The notes under the pieces are model-generated. The model saw nothing but the letters and a program-made list of their open reading frames with translations. It did no database searches and had not been told where the DNA came from. Positions 21,361 through 31,873 of a DNA stretch of 64,000 bases are shown here, in pieces (the first letter of the stretch is position 1; each line of letters begins with the position of its first letter). Made by a program: the position numbers and the translations under genes. The stretch is from the NCBI GenBank assembly GCA_905178155.1, contig CAJINV010000003.1, positions 11,268,793 through 11,332,792 of the forward strand, read 5' to 3'. This DNA comes from Amoebophrya sp. A120 (lineage: Eukaryota > Sar > Dinophyceae > Syndiniales > Amoebophryaceae).

Positions 21361-21545
21361 TATGCCGGGGAGCCGCTCCTTCCTTGGGGGAACCGCCCCT
21401 CCCCTGGGGGAGCCGTCCCATCCCCGGGAGATCCTCCCCCCCCACCGGGGGATCCTCCGTCCCTCGCCCCGGGGGATCCGCCCATCCCCGGGGGGTGTCC
21501 GCCGCTCCCCCGGGAGATCCTCCCTCGCCCCCGGGGCGGCGCAAA
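21361..21545. repeat. Minisatellite of CCCCGGGGGATCC type
   Basis: About nine imperfect units of roughly 20 bp in tandem, each built on CCCCGGGRGATCCTCC or a GGGGGAGCCGTCCC variant. The units are themselves partly palindromic. It lies between the 21.1-kb exon and the 22-kb gene, probably in an intron or promoter region. Confidence 0.75.
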
Positions 21546-21980
21546 TGGGGAAAGAACATCCCCGCCGAACCCTTTGGGGCGCGCGGCCGGCCCGCGCATG
21601 TTTCTACTTGTTGCGCCGGCCCCCCGGGCGAAGGCGAAGCCAGGCGCGGGGAATAGTCTGCGCAGCACCCCGGCGCCCCGGACCAGGCTAGCTACTTGGC
21701 GATCTGCGCGATAATTTGGCCAGAGTCGCCGCGAGGAGAATGCTGCACGCCCTGCCGAAATGTCCTGTGGAAGCGGCGCGGCTTGTAGCCTGAGACACGG
21801 CGCGCCCGGTTCCGTTGGTGTTGTGTGCTGGCAAGAGCGCGAAGCCTGTATCGCAGACGCAGTGTGGCCGACCCATAAAAAGCGCCGTCGTCTTGGCAGG
21901 CTTGGGTATATGTCGCGCAGCGCGCGTCCTGGTGATTGTTTCTGTCCGGCGGGCCCGTTTTCTCTTCATGCCCAAGCAAG

Positions 21981-23192
21981 ATGATGATCTATGATTATCG
22001 GGCGGCCACATTTGAAAAAACCGGACGAGAAGGAGGCTCGTTAAAGCCTCTAAAATCTTTGCAGGAGTTTGGAGGGCGCATTACGAACAGAATATCGGAG
22101 ACCATCAGAAGCGAGGTACAGGGCGCACTTGAGGCTGTCGTCAGAGATGCCGGAGGAGCACCGCTCGCCTTTGTCGAGAGTTTTTTGGGTGCCGGCGTGG
22201 CATTCTTCAGCGCCACCATGGCAGATACCATTTCTACGATGTGCGTCGCCGATGCCAAGGCTGCAGGAATCGAATCCCCAAAAATGCTTACGGCGGTCCA
22301 GCAGCATGTCACCCACAAGCTCGAGGAGTTTGCTGAGCAAGCAAAGGACATGCTAGAAGAAAAAGCGAAGGAGCTGCTTTTTTCCTTCGTGAATAAAATA
22401 ATCAACAAACTCAACCCAGGGGACGATGTAGGGCCGGACTACGCGGGAATGCTAAAGCAAGCCATCGGGGCCCTGGTCCAGAACATTAGAGACCTTATTG
22501 ACAAGTACAAGGGGAAATTCCAAGAAGATCGCGTCGACAAAGAGAAGGGAAAGGGTCTCGAAGTCTTACACGATGAAGAGAAAGCGTCACTCTCGTCGTC
22601 CTCGTTTCTGGATTACAGCAGGCAAGAAGATGGTGAGGCGGCCCCTTCTGTTGGCAGCGGAATTATCAGGGCAGGCAACGCTTACGGTGAGGCGGTTGGC
22701 GATGATCCGTCCTTTACCGATGAGCGCGCTGGTCATTATGGTCTTGCTGCGCAAAGTTCTACTTTTGTCCAAGGAGGGGGCGAGCCGCATGGTCGCGCCA
22801 CGAATGGAGCTACCCCAGTTGGACCCGCGGCAGCGGCCGCGCGGCTTCGCCTGATGGTCGACGCGCTCGCGGAGACAGCTGAAGACGCCGCTGACGAGGC
22901 CCCGGCGCAGCAAGGCCATCACGAAGAAGAAGAAGCCGCTGGCGCACCGAGTACTTTTGCGAATGTGGGCGCCTTGCCAGCCGACACTCCGCCCGACCGC
23001 GACCGCTACGACGTGACGGCAATCCCAGCGACGCGCGTGCGCATGCAAATGAATGTGGTCGCGGATGGTAGTACTGTGGAAGAAGGACAGCTCTCTTCGC
23101 ACACTCAGCAGGAGCCGGACGACGCGGCCGCGCAAACTTCCCGCGTAGATGAGTTTCCACCTGCGCCGCGCGGCGAGTTGGAAGGCCAGTGA
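21981..23192 (+). CDS. Helical protein with acidic tail (unknown), 403 aa
   Basis: Open for 403 codons from ATG 21,981 (a double ATG) to TGA 23,190. The frame is open a little further upstream, so an earlier exon may exist. Residues about 15-185 are amphipathic helices, including AFVESFLGAGVAFFSATMAD, then a charged coil (EEFAEQAKDMLEEKAKELLF) and a Lys-rich helix. From about residue 200 the chain is Asp/Glu/Ala/Ser-rich and likely disordered. It shares the FVES...G(L/I)..P...A...HV pattern with the gene at 15.3-17.9 kb, which I take as weak evidence of duplication. No known family; no signal peptide. One of the longest uninterrupted frames in the window. Confidence 0.75.
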   Translation: MMIYDYRAATFEKTGREGGSLKPLKSLQEFGGRITNRISETIRSEVQGALEAVVRDAGGAPLAFVESFLGAGVAFFSATMADTISTMCVADAKAAGIESPKMLTAVQQHVTHKLEEFAEQAKDMLEEKAKELLFSFVNKIINKLNPGDDVGPDYAGMLKQAIGALVQNIRDLIDKYKGKFQEDRVDKEKGKGLEVLHDEEKASLSSSSFLDYSRQEDGEAAPSVGSGIIRAGNAYGEAVGDDPSFTDERAGHYGLAAQSSTFVQGGGEPHGRATNGATPVGPAAAAARLRLMVDALAETAEDAADEAPAQQGHHEEEEAAGAPSTFANVGALPADTPPDRDRYDVTAIPATRVRMQMNVVADGSTVEEGQLSSHTQQEPDDAAAQTSRVDEFPPAPRGELEGQ

Positions 23193-25025
23193 GGGTTCAC
23201 GCTACATCTATTGTGCTCGAACTTGCTTTCGGGCCCACGTCAAACTCAAATAGTTGTTTTCTCCCTACGAATAAAAGCACCAACGGAGCCAGCAGCAGAA
23301 CGCTCTCTAGAAACCAATTTCCGTAGGGGAACCGGAACGAGTGTGATCGGATCAAAAATAGTTCGCCCTAAAGTCTTCCGACAAGCCGCACTGGTGTGGA
23401 CTTCGTGTTTATTTTGAAGTTGAGTTTTATGCTGGTTTTCGTTTTATTTAACGATGATCTGCGGCAATGCACGGGCGGGGCTCTCGCAAAGAAATATCTC
23501 TAAACGCTCGCGATTTTCATTCGTCAATACGCCAGCGATGACTCGTTTTATTTGAGCACCTTCTTAGAAGAGCAGAAAACAAAGGCAAAACTGGCCGGCA
23601 CAAGAAAAAGGCGAAAATGAGATACGAAGATAAAAAAACAGATCCTGTTTGTTTGAAAGTTAAAAGTACAATAATGGCGGAAAAGGAATCCGGAAATCTG
23701 GACCGGACAAAAAGAAGGGAGTCCGCCCCGGGCAGGGGGGGGTCCAGGACGGGGGTTCGGGATTTTCGTTTTCGTCTGTCCATGCTCCGGGTGCGTTTTC
23801 TTTCTGTGCGCGGGCCGCGCGGCCGGAACCCCGAAAAAATTAGCCAAAATTTAGCGGGCGAAATCGCCCCGCGCCCTCCAGCTGAGCGGGGGCGAGGCAA
23901 TGGCGGCAGGCCGCGCCGCCCGCTTTGTTATGTAAGGAGCTAGCCGTAGCGCCACACCGCCGGCCGCAGCCCTAGCCGCCGCGGGCGCCAAGGCGTAGCG
24001 GCAGGCAGCTGCTCCGCGGCAAAGCAGGAGCCAGGACAAGCACGGCCCAGCCACACTTCGGGGCGTTTGTTTCGGCACACAAGAGCTGAGCCACAATGCG
24101 GCCCCGCCCCTTGATTGAATGCCAAGCCCAAGCCCAAGCCAGCGCGCCCGGGCCGCGCGCCCGGCGCTGCGCCTCGCCATGGGTTAAGGGAGTCTTCACT
24201 ACTCCCACCGGCAACACACCGCGGAGCGAGGCCCGAGCGAGCGAGTAAAGCCACGGTGGCGGGATAGGACACAGCGCCGAAGGGTTGTCCTGCACGCTCG
24301 CACCACCACCCCCGCCCCGTTTGATTATGCAGCCCCAGCGCCTGGCGATCCTCGGGGCCCGGTTGGCGGCTATGGGAAACTAACATGCCCCCAGGACTTC
24401 GGTACGCCAGTCGTCATGCCGCACGTAGAAAACTGAAACGAACCTAGAGGACGAGTAGAAGAAACATTTAACTTTAAGGCCGCAAGCTCATTTGTATATT
24501 TTTTTCTTATTTGAACAAGGTGCAATAGTATAGCCAAGGCTCCACCACTTTTTCGAGTGGGTTTGGAACAAGGAAGCTCGAAAGCATCCCGAACCGAGAC
24601 GCCAGCCTTTCGCAAGATTTTTTTTCAGGTGCTAGCCCAAGAAGTGTTTCAAAAACGTCACAAAGTGGCGAGAGTCTGTGCTTCAAGAGCACAAGCATAA
24701 CAAAAACAAAGTGAAAAGGAAAAAACGCTAATCCTCAAGAAGAGGCAGCTGCAAAACGAAAACGCTAATCCTCAAGAAGTAGGCGCGTCTCATTTTAGTT
24801 TGGATGCAGAAAACCTTATCGCGGCGACGCAATGACTGGCGCCGTGCTAAGGCGTTAGCTCTTGAAAAACTCGGCGTCGTGTCCTAGATTTTTTTTTTTA
24901 AGTGTTAGAGAGAATGTCAGATTATATAGAGTTACAGGGTTTCAGGGTTTGTCTAGGGTTCCTAACTTTATTTTAAGCGTGTAGAGCAGATATACAGTTA
25001 CAGGCGCATCTAAGTTGCGTGGTAT

Positions 25026-25740
25026 GTAGTGAGGTCGCGAATGTTCTATCCTCGCGGTTGTTTTTTTGCCAGTCCTTACGCAAAACGGCCAGCAGTTACC
25101 AAGCGGCCGGAAGTGTTTTTTGAAGGCATGAAAAGTTTTCAACTATCAAGCAGTCGGGGCTTTGAAGTCAAACAAGCGTCACCCATTTCTATCGATTCGC
25201 ACTTGATAAAACGACGCAAGGGAGCCGGCAAAAGGGGCGCCCTTCTGGAGCGCCCACCGCCTTGGTTTCTGGCGATTTGGGGCGCCCAAAAAGGGGCGCC
25301 AGAAAAAAGCCCAACGATACAAAAACCGCGAGTCCGCATGGTATGGGCACCATTTTTGCCTACTTCGGGGTCGCAAAGCCGGTCACCAGCAAAGTCGAGC
25401 ACGTGCAAGGCGGGGAGCAAGCCAAAAAGTGCGACCTTTGAAAAAAAAAAAACAAGAAGCGCAAAGGCCGCCAAAAGCGGAAAGCCAATCCCCATGTTAT
25501 GGGCCCGATTTTGGGGGCCGCTAGGGCCTGCCCTGGCGGGGCCATAGCATGAGTGGAAGGCTTCTCTTTTGGAACCCAAGAGGCCTGCCGCTTTGATCTG
25601 TGATGTCTACCGGTCGCCATGCCGTGGCGTATAGCATTATGCCCGGTGCCACGGTGGGCATGCAAGCAGCAGCCTTCTTGCTTGGAAGACTGACAAAAAA
25701 GCCGCTTTGACCTCACTACCCCCGCTGAGGCGGCTACTAT
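25026..25740. mobile_element. MITE copy 3 (about 715 bp)
   Basis: GTAGTGAGGTC at 25,026-25,036 and its exact inverted complement at 25,709-25,719, then a diverged tail. The middle differs from copies 2 and 5: it carries a GGTATGGGCACCATTTTTGC segment also seen in the fragment at 56.7-57.0 kb, so the family has at least two internal variants. Confidence 0.8.
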
Positions 25741-26280
25741 TGGCAGATCGTTTTCGCGGCTTGGCTGGAGGGATTTTGCCCCCGGGTGTCCTTGTGCCTG
25801 GGCTAGGAGGTCCCTAGACGTGAAGGCCTGGAGTTGTTCTTCTTTCGCGCCTCTGAGTGGGGCCGGGGAAGCAGCCAGCACTTACGTAGTCTACCGGATT
25901 CATGACCCGGTTGCTTTGCGATGCTTTCACTGATTCCGTTTCATTCCCAGGAGATTGATGCTCCGCCCATTTCAAATGGACAGGAAAGCATGGTAGCTTG
26001 TTAGCGCGCTCTTAGTGCACCGCAGTGCCATTCCACCAAGGAGGACACTTCCCAGCGGGTAGAGCTACGAAGACATTTGAGAGCGACGCGCTTCAGGGCG
26101 TTTTCGAGTGGCGGGAGTTTGTGGAAGTTAGCCGCACAGGCATGGTGGGGATAGATACTGACCCCTTGACACCTAAAACGTGAGACTGCGCTCCGCCATA
26201 TTTTGAAAAGAAAGCGCGTATCGAAGCGCAGTAGGGTTTTTTTGGATGGTGCCGGCTTTTTTTGGAAGTTGATAAAATTA

Positions 26281-26400
26281 GGTTTGTAGTGAACGAGTGC
26301 TCCCGATCGGACAGGCACGATCCCTACTATTGCGCAGTGGTGAGGTTAGCCAACATCGTCATCATCTAGTTGCTTCTAGCCCTGTTGCCGCTGATCTAGA
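26281..26400. repeat. Diverged unit of the 27.2-kb tandem repeat
   Basis: Shares GTGCTCCCGATCGGAC and ATCATCTAGTTGCTTCTAGC with the two units at 27.2-27.6 kb but is about 0.9 kb away and more diverged. Confidence 0.55.
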
Positions 26401-27196
26401 GCCACGAAAACAAAGGTAGCAGCCTGCCACGCGCCCTGCCTGATGCCTGACAGAGAGGCCAAGTTTAAACTTTTGAGATGTAGTAATAGTATCCCGGCTC
26501 GTTGCGCCAGGTACTATTACTAATCTTCGATTCTCGTAGACTATAACACACCGCATGGAGAACAACCAGTGTGGGATCATGGCCTTGACTTATGCCACCG
26601 ACCGCATAGCTGGCGGGCTTAGAATACCTACATCCCAAGCTCTGCCGTTGCGCCGGTGGTTGCGGTGCCGGCCGGGGGATTTGTTGGTGGAGCAGCAAAG
26701 CTCGATGATCGAGCGTGATGATCGAGCTCCGGTTGATCGGATCAAAATGTAATTTGGTCCGACGCCAGTGCCTGGACTGGTGTTGATGTACGATCGAAAG
26801 CCCCTAAACCTGCAACGCAGCATAGTAGCCCGTGGCTCCCTTTTAGTTCCGTGCACTGCGTAGAAGCGCCCCCTTAATAGATAAAATGCGTAAGTATGAG
26901 TGACGATAAGAACAAAAAGTCTACCGCGCGGATCGGTAGGAGAAGCAACAGCTTTTGTATTTTTTCGGTGCAAATCAAACCTTTCGTTCCTCGGAGAGGT
27001 ATTTGCTTAGTTTTCGATCAAAGGGGAAAGATAAAATCCGAAATCGCTTGAGATCCGAAAATCGCTTATCATAACAGTTTCGCTTTATTGTGGTTTTTGT
27101 TCAACGAAAAATACAGTGTAGTTTATCTGGCGGGCTAAGCAATTACTGCAACCGAGCACAGGCACGCTGTGCCCCCTACCGGCCTAGTGGAAACGT

Positions 27197-27566
27197 CTTA
27201 TGACCGTATAACCGTAGAAAGTTGATTGCTTCGGTTTGTACTGAAGCTGACCGGATGCTCCCGGTCGGACTGGCGCTGCCCCTATGGTTACCTAGTGGCT
27301 TGGGTTAGGTATCATCTAGTTGCTTCTAGCCCTGTCACCGCCCGGCTAGGGTGATAGACCCCCCACCGGCGCACGACGCAAGTCTTATGAGCCCATAACC
27401 GTAGTAAGCTGATAAGTTAGCTTTGTACTGAACCGGTGCTCCCGTTCGGGGTGCTCCCGTTCGGCCACGGGTAGGCACTACCCCTACCATTACCTAGTGG
27501 TTTGGGTTAGGTATCATCTAGCTGCCTCTAGCCCTTAGCCCTGTCACCGCCTGGCTAGGGTGATAG
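27197..27566. repeat. Two tandem units of about 185 bp
   Basis: Units at about 27,197-27,360 and 27,383-27,566 share CTTATGA..CC.TAACCGTAG, TTTGTACTGAA, GCTCCCG.TCGG, GGTTTGGGTTAGGTATCATC and CACCGCC.GGCTAGGGTGATAG. Each has inverted motifs (CTAGCCCT / GGCTAGGG) that could form hairpins. They are not coding and match no RNA family I know. Confidence 0.7.
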
Positions 27567-27588
27567 AAAGATAGCGACCTCCCACACA

Positions 27589-27695
27589 GACCGACAGACA
27601 GTCGCGATCAATGATCTTGACATACGCATAGTAAAATAAGACACACACAGACAGTGGTCGCGATCAATGATCTTAGCCTACCCATACGTAAAATA
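27589..27695. repeat. Two tandem units of about 60 bp
   Basis: ACAGACAGT followed by CGCGATCAATGATCTT, a variable segment and CATACG occurs twice, at about 27,595 and 27,650. AC-rich spacers separate them. No function visible. Confidence 0.65.
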
Positions 27696-27854
27696 TGTAT
27701 ATGTAGTTGATGATGACTAGTGCCAAGAATGAAGAATAGCAATAAGTACCGAAGTTCCGTTCGGTTGCGCCTCGCGTGGCTTTTGTTTTTGACCAGAGGA
27801 TTTGCTGTGTCCGTTCTTGCGTCGTGTCTCTTTTTGCAATTTTAGTACTCCGGA

Positions 27855-28448
27855 TCACGGTGCCTGTGCCTGCACCATGCCGACATGATAATTCAGAAAT
27901 GGATCGAGATCCCCTCGCTCTGCAGTACTACCAGGGGAAATGAAAGATATTTCCCCCTTGTCGTGTCTGGTATCTATGATACTTTGCAGCACCCTGCTCC
28001 ATACGTTTCCGATTTTTAGAATATGTGGTTTTCCTGGCACTGCAAGTGCTGCTGTAGCTTCATCAGGCATATAATTTGATGCAAACATAGAACTGAAAGG
28101 CGAAGTCCACCAGTCCAGCCCTGTGGCTATAAGTATAAGCAGTTGGGAGACCACATCTTCCGCGGCTACATTTGCACAGCACGAATCTAGGTACTTGCTA
28201 GATAAGTCAGTGGATAAAAAACCGAGCAGAATGAAGGCGAGATTTGCCGCGATCTACTGTGCTGCCGCGTCTGCGAGCACCAGTAGCAGCTCTGGCTTTC
28301 TAGCACCGTTCTCGTCGACACATTTTTCGCTGCCGGCGCAGCTGCCCATAATTGAGGCTGCAGCAAATATGAGAGCTACAAGTGGCTCATCCTCATCCAG
28401 TCTCCTATCCCTTGCAGATGTGTTTGGGTCATCTGCAAGACTTGTCAT
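27855..28448 (-). CDS. Minus-strand frame with one in-frame TAG (unknown)
   Basis: From ATG at 28,448 the frame reads 64 codons (MTSLADDPNTSARDRR start), meets TAG at 28,254-28,256, then stays open in the same frame for 132 more codons to a TGA at 27,855. Both halves look like protein: IAANLAFILLGFLSTDLSSK (hydrophobic, possible membrane segment), then IGNVWSRVLQSIIDTRHDKG. Readings: a recent nonsense mutation, a tiny unspotted intron, or read-through. The plus-strand frame across 28,123-28,473 is Ser/Ala-rich and less convincing. No family recognised. Confidence 0.5.
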
Positions 28449-28904
28449 GGTCTGCTCCTGGCAAGAGAAATAAAAGATCTGTCATGCATGTTGCGCTACA
28501 GCGCTGCTTTTTTGCAAAGGACAAATTCACTTTGTTTTCAGGAAGCTTAGGCAAGTCCTAGTCTCGCTCAGAAACTTGTCAGCACTCGCGTTCCCACATT
28601 GGAGGTTGTTTGCCATTCGCAAAACAAGGTAGCGTCACAACTTGTTCTCAGACATCCAGAGATATTTGCAATGCATATCTCCACCGTCAGGGATCTGATT
28701 TTCATTTCTTCTCCACCCGCACACCTTACCCGGTGTCGGCCTCTGCCGCGCCCGTTGCTTTACGGCTTGGACGGCCATTAGATTTCTGCATGGTGAATTT
28801 CAAGTGATTTCAAGCGCTGCAAGATAATATTCATACTTCTTCGGGATATCGTGACCCACGCGATCAGGCAACTCCACAATGCCTCCGGTAATGGAAGAAT
28901 CTTT

Positions 28905-29404
28905 CTAGCAGAAAAATGCGGCGTGGGGCGCCACAGTGTGTAGCTGCATAGTCAGCGCCGTACTCTCAGCCCGACGAGTTGCGAAGCAGCGTCGTGGGGC
29001 TGTTGCTGTTTTCGGGGTGCTTTGGATGGTCGGCCGAGCTCGGGCGCCTGGAGCTAGCAGGCGCCTTTTGCTTCGGTAAATGCTATTAAGTAGTTTACTG
29101 ATGCGATTGCATTTTGTGGCCTTCATATTTGCTCGCGCGTACTCCAAAAGTTTGGCACTTTCTTGAGCAGATGCGAGGTCGGCTGTACTGGATTTGGGTT
29201 TTTGATTCCGGTGAATTTTAGAAATAGGTGGCAAAATGAGTGTTGGTTTTGTGGCGGTCTGGAATTCAGAATCCACCTGGGAGAACCTAAGTTCATCGCT
29301 GGCCGCAATTTACTAAATTCACGAAGTTCGCCGCTAACCTCACCGATCACGGCATAGCGTCGGAAACAGAGGCGCTGTAAACTTAAAGCGTTTTTTTGAT
29401 ACAA
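28905..29404 (-). CDS. Minus-strand two-exon gene (unknown), partial
   Basis: The downstream exon (about 29,275-28,905) encodes a Lys/Arg-rich, partly helical segment (LASAQESAKLLEYARANMKA) and ends at TAG 28,905. An upstream exon in another frame contains LCFRRYAVIGE. A GT-AG intron of about 61 nt (donor GGTGAG^GTTAGC, acceptor TCTCCCAG^GTGG) joins them in frame. The start is not identified. Low-complexity basic C-terminus; no family recognised. Confidence 0.45.
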
Positions 29405-29867
29405 TACAAATCTAAAGCGGTTTTCTGAAACTTAAACCGGCTTTTTTTGCACACAAGCCATCGCCGCCGTTGAATGGTGCTTGGAGTTTCGAAACAACCC
29501 CTGCCTGAGGGTAATGCAGCTGTTAGCTTTTTTGCTGTTTCTCTTTCTGTTTCCAAAAATTGAACCCCGGGGGGTTGAAGGCTAAAAAAAAAAGGAAAAA
29601 GTCATGAAGTCACCAGATGACTCACTTCGCCGTCGCCTCAGGTGGCGCAATAAAATTAATAAATTTGCTTTTAGGCCTGATATTAGTATTATGTGGGGGA
29701 GTGCCATCCATGTGGATGGATACGCGATCACGCACGCACTTGTGTCATCGCCTGTCTTTCTGCAGACCATTGGCCCGCCAAGCATTATACCTGAATTACC
29801 CACAAGATCAGCCCTGCGATCCTACGGCGCCCGTAAAATCACTGTAAATTCGGCAGCCCTATAACTA

Positions 29868-30239
29868 ATGGGCACCTCTGCCGTGGCAGTTTCTCTGCGT
29901 GCGGATTTCGGCGGATCCTATTCTAGGGCTGCCGCATTCGGCGCCTCACTTCTGACCAGCACTGCCACGGCCTGCTTGCGGCACACTGGCCGGAGGGTCC
30001 GACGCGGAGGCAGTAACAGTAGTCGCGACATCGACTCTGTGGGGGAGAATAGCAGAACGAAAATTATCCGCAACACCGGCGAGCGCGCTCGTTTGCGTCG
30101 AGCAGGCGGAGGCAACGACAAGATGGAAGACGACTCCGACTCCGCGCCATTGCGGTCGTTCACTGAAAGGCAAAGACACGCGAGCGCTTCACAGGTTCAT
30201 ATCGTAAGCAAAAACCACCTCCCTCCCCACACTGAATAG
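29868..30239 (+). CDS. ORF, Ser/Arg-rich 123 aa (unknown)
   Basis: ATG at 29,868 to TAG at 30,237, uninterrupted. The N-terminus (MGTSAVAVSLRADFGG) lacks acidic residues and could be a targeting peptide. The middle is Arg/Gly-rich and the end acidic then basic (KMEDDSDSAPLRSFTERQRH). The opposite strand is open too, so coding status rests on length and composition only. Confidence 0.35.
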   Translation: MGTSAVAVSLRADFGGSYSRAAAFGASLLTSTATACLRHTGRRVRRGGSNSSRDIDSVGENSRTKIIRNTGERARLRRAGGGNDKMEDDSDSAPLRSFTERQRHASASQVHIVSKNHLPPHTE

Positions 30240-30561
30240 GTCTACCACTGAAAATTTGTGCTGCTGATTTGTGGCCATAAATTAAATCGTCTCTGTCTTG
30301 CAAGAACAAGGCAAATCTACAGACTCCGCCAGGTTTGTACGCGGGCGATTTGTCATGTTGCAAGGCCTAGTAGGCTTACAGAGAAGGCGTCTGCCCTCTT
30401 ATGTGCCTACACTGAAAGGCGTCGTCTCAGGCTTAGGAAGATCTGCCTGCGGTCCCCTCCAACTGCAAGAAAATAAAGATGACTGGTGTACAACACGCCT
30501 CCCGCATCACAGATTCGTTTCCGTGTGAATATGGAGTACTAGAAGGGGATCTTTCATCTTG

Positions 30562-30852
30562 ATGGCTCACCATATGCGCACACAGCACGAACGCGAACGC
30601 GAGGAGAAGGACCCGGCAACAAGCTGCCCTTCCGACTACGCAGAAAGTGGCGCTCACGACGAAGGAGAAGCCACCACCACGTCCAGGAAGCATGAAGATG
30701 ATCAGGGTCGTTGTATCCCGAGTGAAAACGCCCTCCCCTCTCCAAAGCTGTCTTGCAGATTTGCTGCAACTACAGGAATGCTTCTAATGCGCATCTTCAT
30801 GAGAGGCACTTTACATCGTGGTTTGGCATTTGTGAAACTGGAAACAGGATGA
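30562..30852 (+). CDS. ORF, charged N-terminus (unknown)
   Basis: ATG 30,562 to TGA 30,850. Codons 1-65 give a hydrophilic, His/Glu/Arg-rich segment (MRTQHEREREEKDPATSC). From about 30,775 the DNA matches a recurring element end (AATGCGCAT, ATGAGAGGCA; also at 42,070), so the true exon probably stops near there and the last 25 codons are intronic. Confidence 0.35.
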   Translation: MAHHMRTQHEREREEKDPATSCPSDYAESGAHDEGEATTTSRKHEDDQGRCIPSENALPSPKLSCRFAATTGMLLMRIFMRGTLHRGLAFVKLETG

Positions 30853-30905
30853 AGAGGAGGATTTGTGATGCGGGTGCCCTTGCTGACCTGCACTACATTT
30901 ATATT

Positions 30906-31730
30906 TAGTGAGGTCCTCACGACGAGCGTTCTAATCTAGCGGCTTTTTTGACGCCTCTCATGCAAAACGCCCGGAAGTTTTCAAGCGGCCGGAAGTGTTT
31001 TTTCACAAAAAAAGACTTGGCACCGAATCGCCGGCGGATTCTCTCGGTCGCTGCTTGGAAAAACGACGCAGAGGAGCCGGCAAAGGTGGCGCCCTCTTGC
31101 GGCGCCCGGCGCAACTAATTCCGCCGATTTGCGGCGCCAAAAAGGGGGCGCCTTAAAATTAAGAAGAAAGCAGGCCTTTACGCTATGGGCCTCATCTTGG
31201 CCTCCATTTGAAGGCCGCCAAGTCAGCCACAAAAGTCAGGCGCTTGATGTAATCAATGCGGAGAGCAAGTTAAGAATTGCGACTTCTGAACAAAAACAAG
31301 CAAAAACTACACAAGCCGCCAAAAGCAAAAAGCCAATCCACATGCTATGGGCCTGATTTGGGGCACCCGAGGAGCTTGCCCCGGTGGAGCCCCCGGAGCG
31401 AGGGGTCATAGCATGCGGAAAAGTGTTTCTCCTCTGAAGGCAGCAGGGACGCGACTTCTCAACAAAGAAACCAAAAAAACGCATATGCCGCCAGAAGCAG
31501 CAAGCCAATCCGCATGCTGTGGGCCTGATTTGGGGCGCCCGAGGGGCCGGCCCTGGTAGAGCCCCTAGCGGGGCCATAGCATGCGGGGAAGGCTTTCGGG
31601 CTTTGAAGGCAGGAAGCTGGCGACTTATGGCCGTGATATCTACCGCCCCCGACCCCATGCTACTAGCAGTCAGAAAAGCCACCGTGACCCCACTACCCGT
31701 TCCCCCGACCCCGCGGACGCGGCTATTATT
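30906..31730. mobile_element. MITE copy 4 (about 825 bp, internally duplicated)
   Basis: TAGTGAGGTC at 30,906-30,915 and GACCCCACTAC at 31,686-31,696. It is longer than other copies because a segment running from AGCCAATCC.CATGCT to CATAGCATGCGG is present twice in tandem (about 31,330-31,420 and 31,503-31,590). This internal unit has inverted ends (GCATGCTATGGGCC / GGCCATAGCATGC). Confidence 0.8.
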
Positions 31731-31873
31731 CGCACTGACAGAGATTTGCTATGGGTGAAGACTTCCAAAACTTCTATATTTGTGTTGCAGACCACTTCCG
31801 ATTTGACTCTGGGGTCGTGGGGACGATTTGACACAGGATAGGCCGCCTGTTGTCGCGGTTGCACCGCAGTCGG

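Larger units (their letters stand above)
23193..27854. other. Mostly non-coding interval
   Basis: No confident exon. It holds MITE copy 3 (25,026-25,740) and tandem repeats at 26.3 and 27.2-27.7 kb. AACGCTAATCCTCAAGAAG occurs twice near 24,725-24,780. Two short open frames could be genes: minus 24,507-24,698 (63 aa, begins MLVLLKHRLSPL) and plus 26,555-26,752 (65 aa, begins MENNQCGIMALTY); I cannot support either further. Confidence 0.4.
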
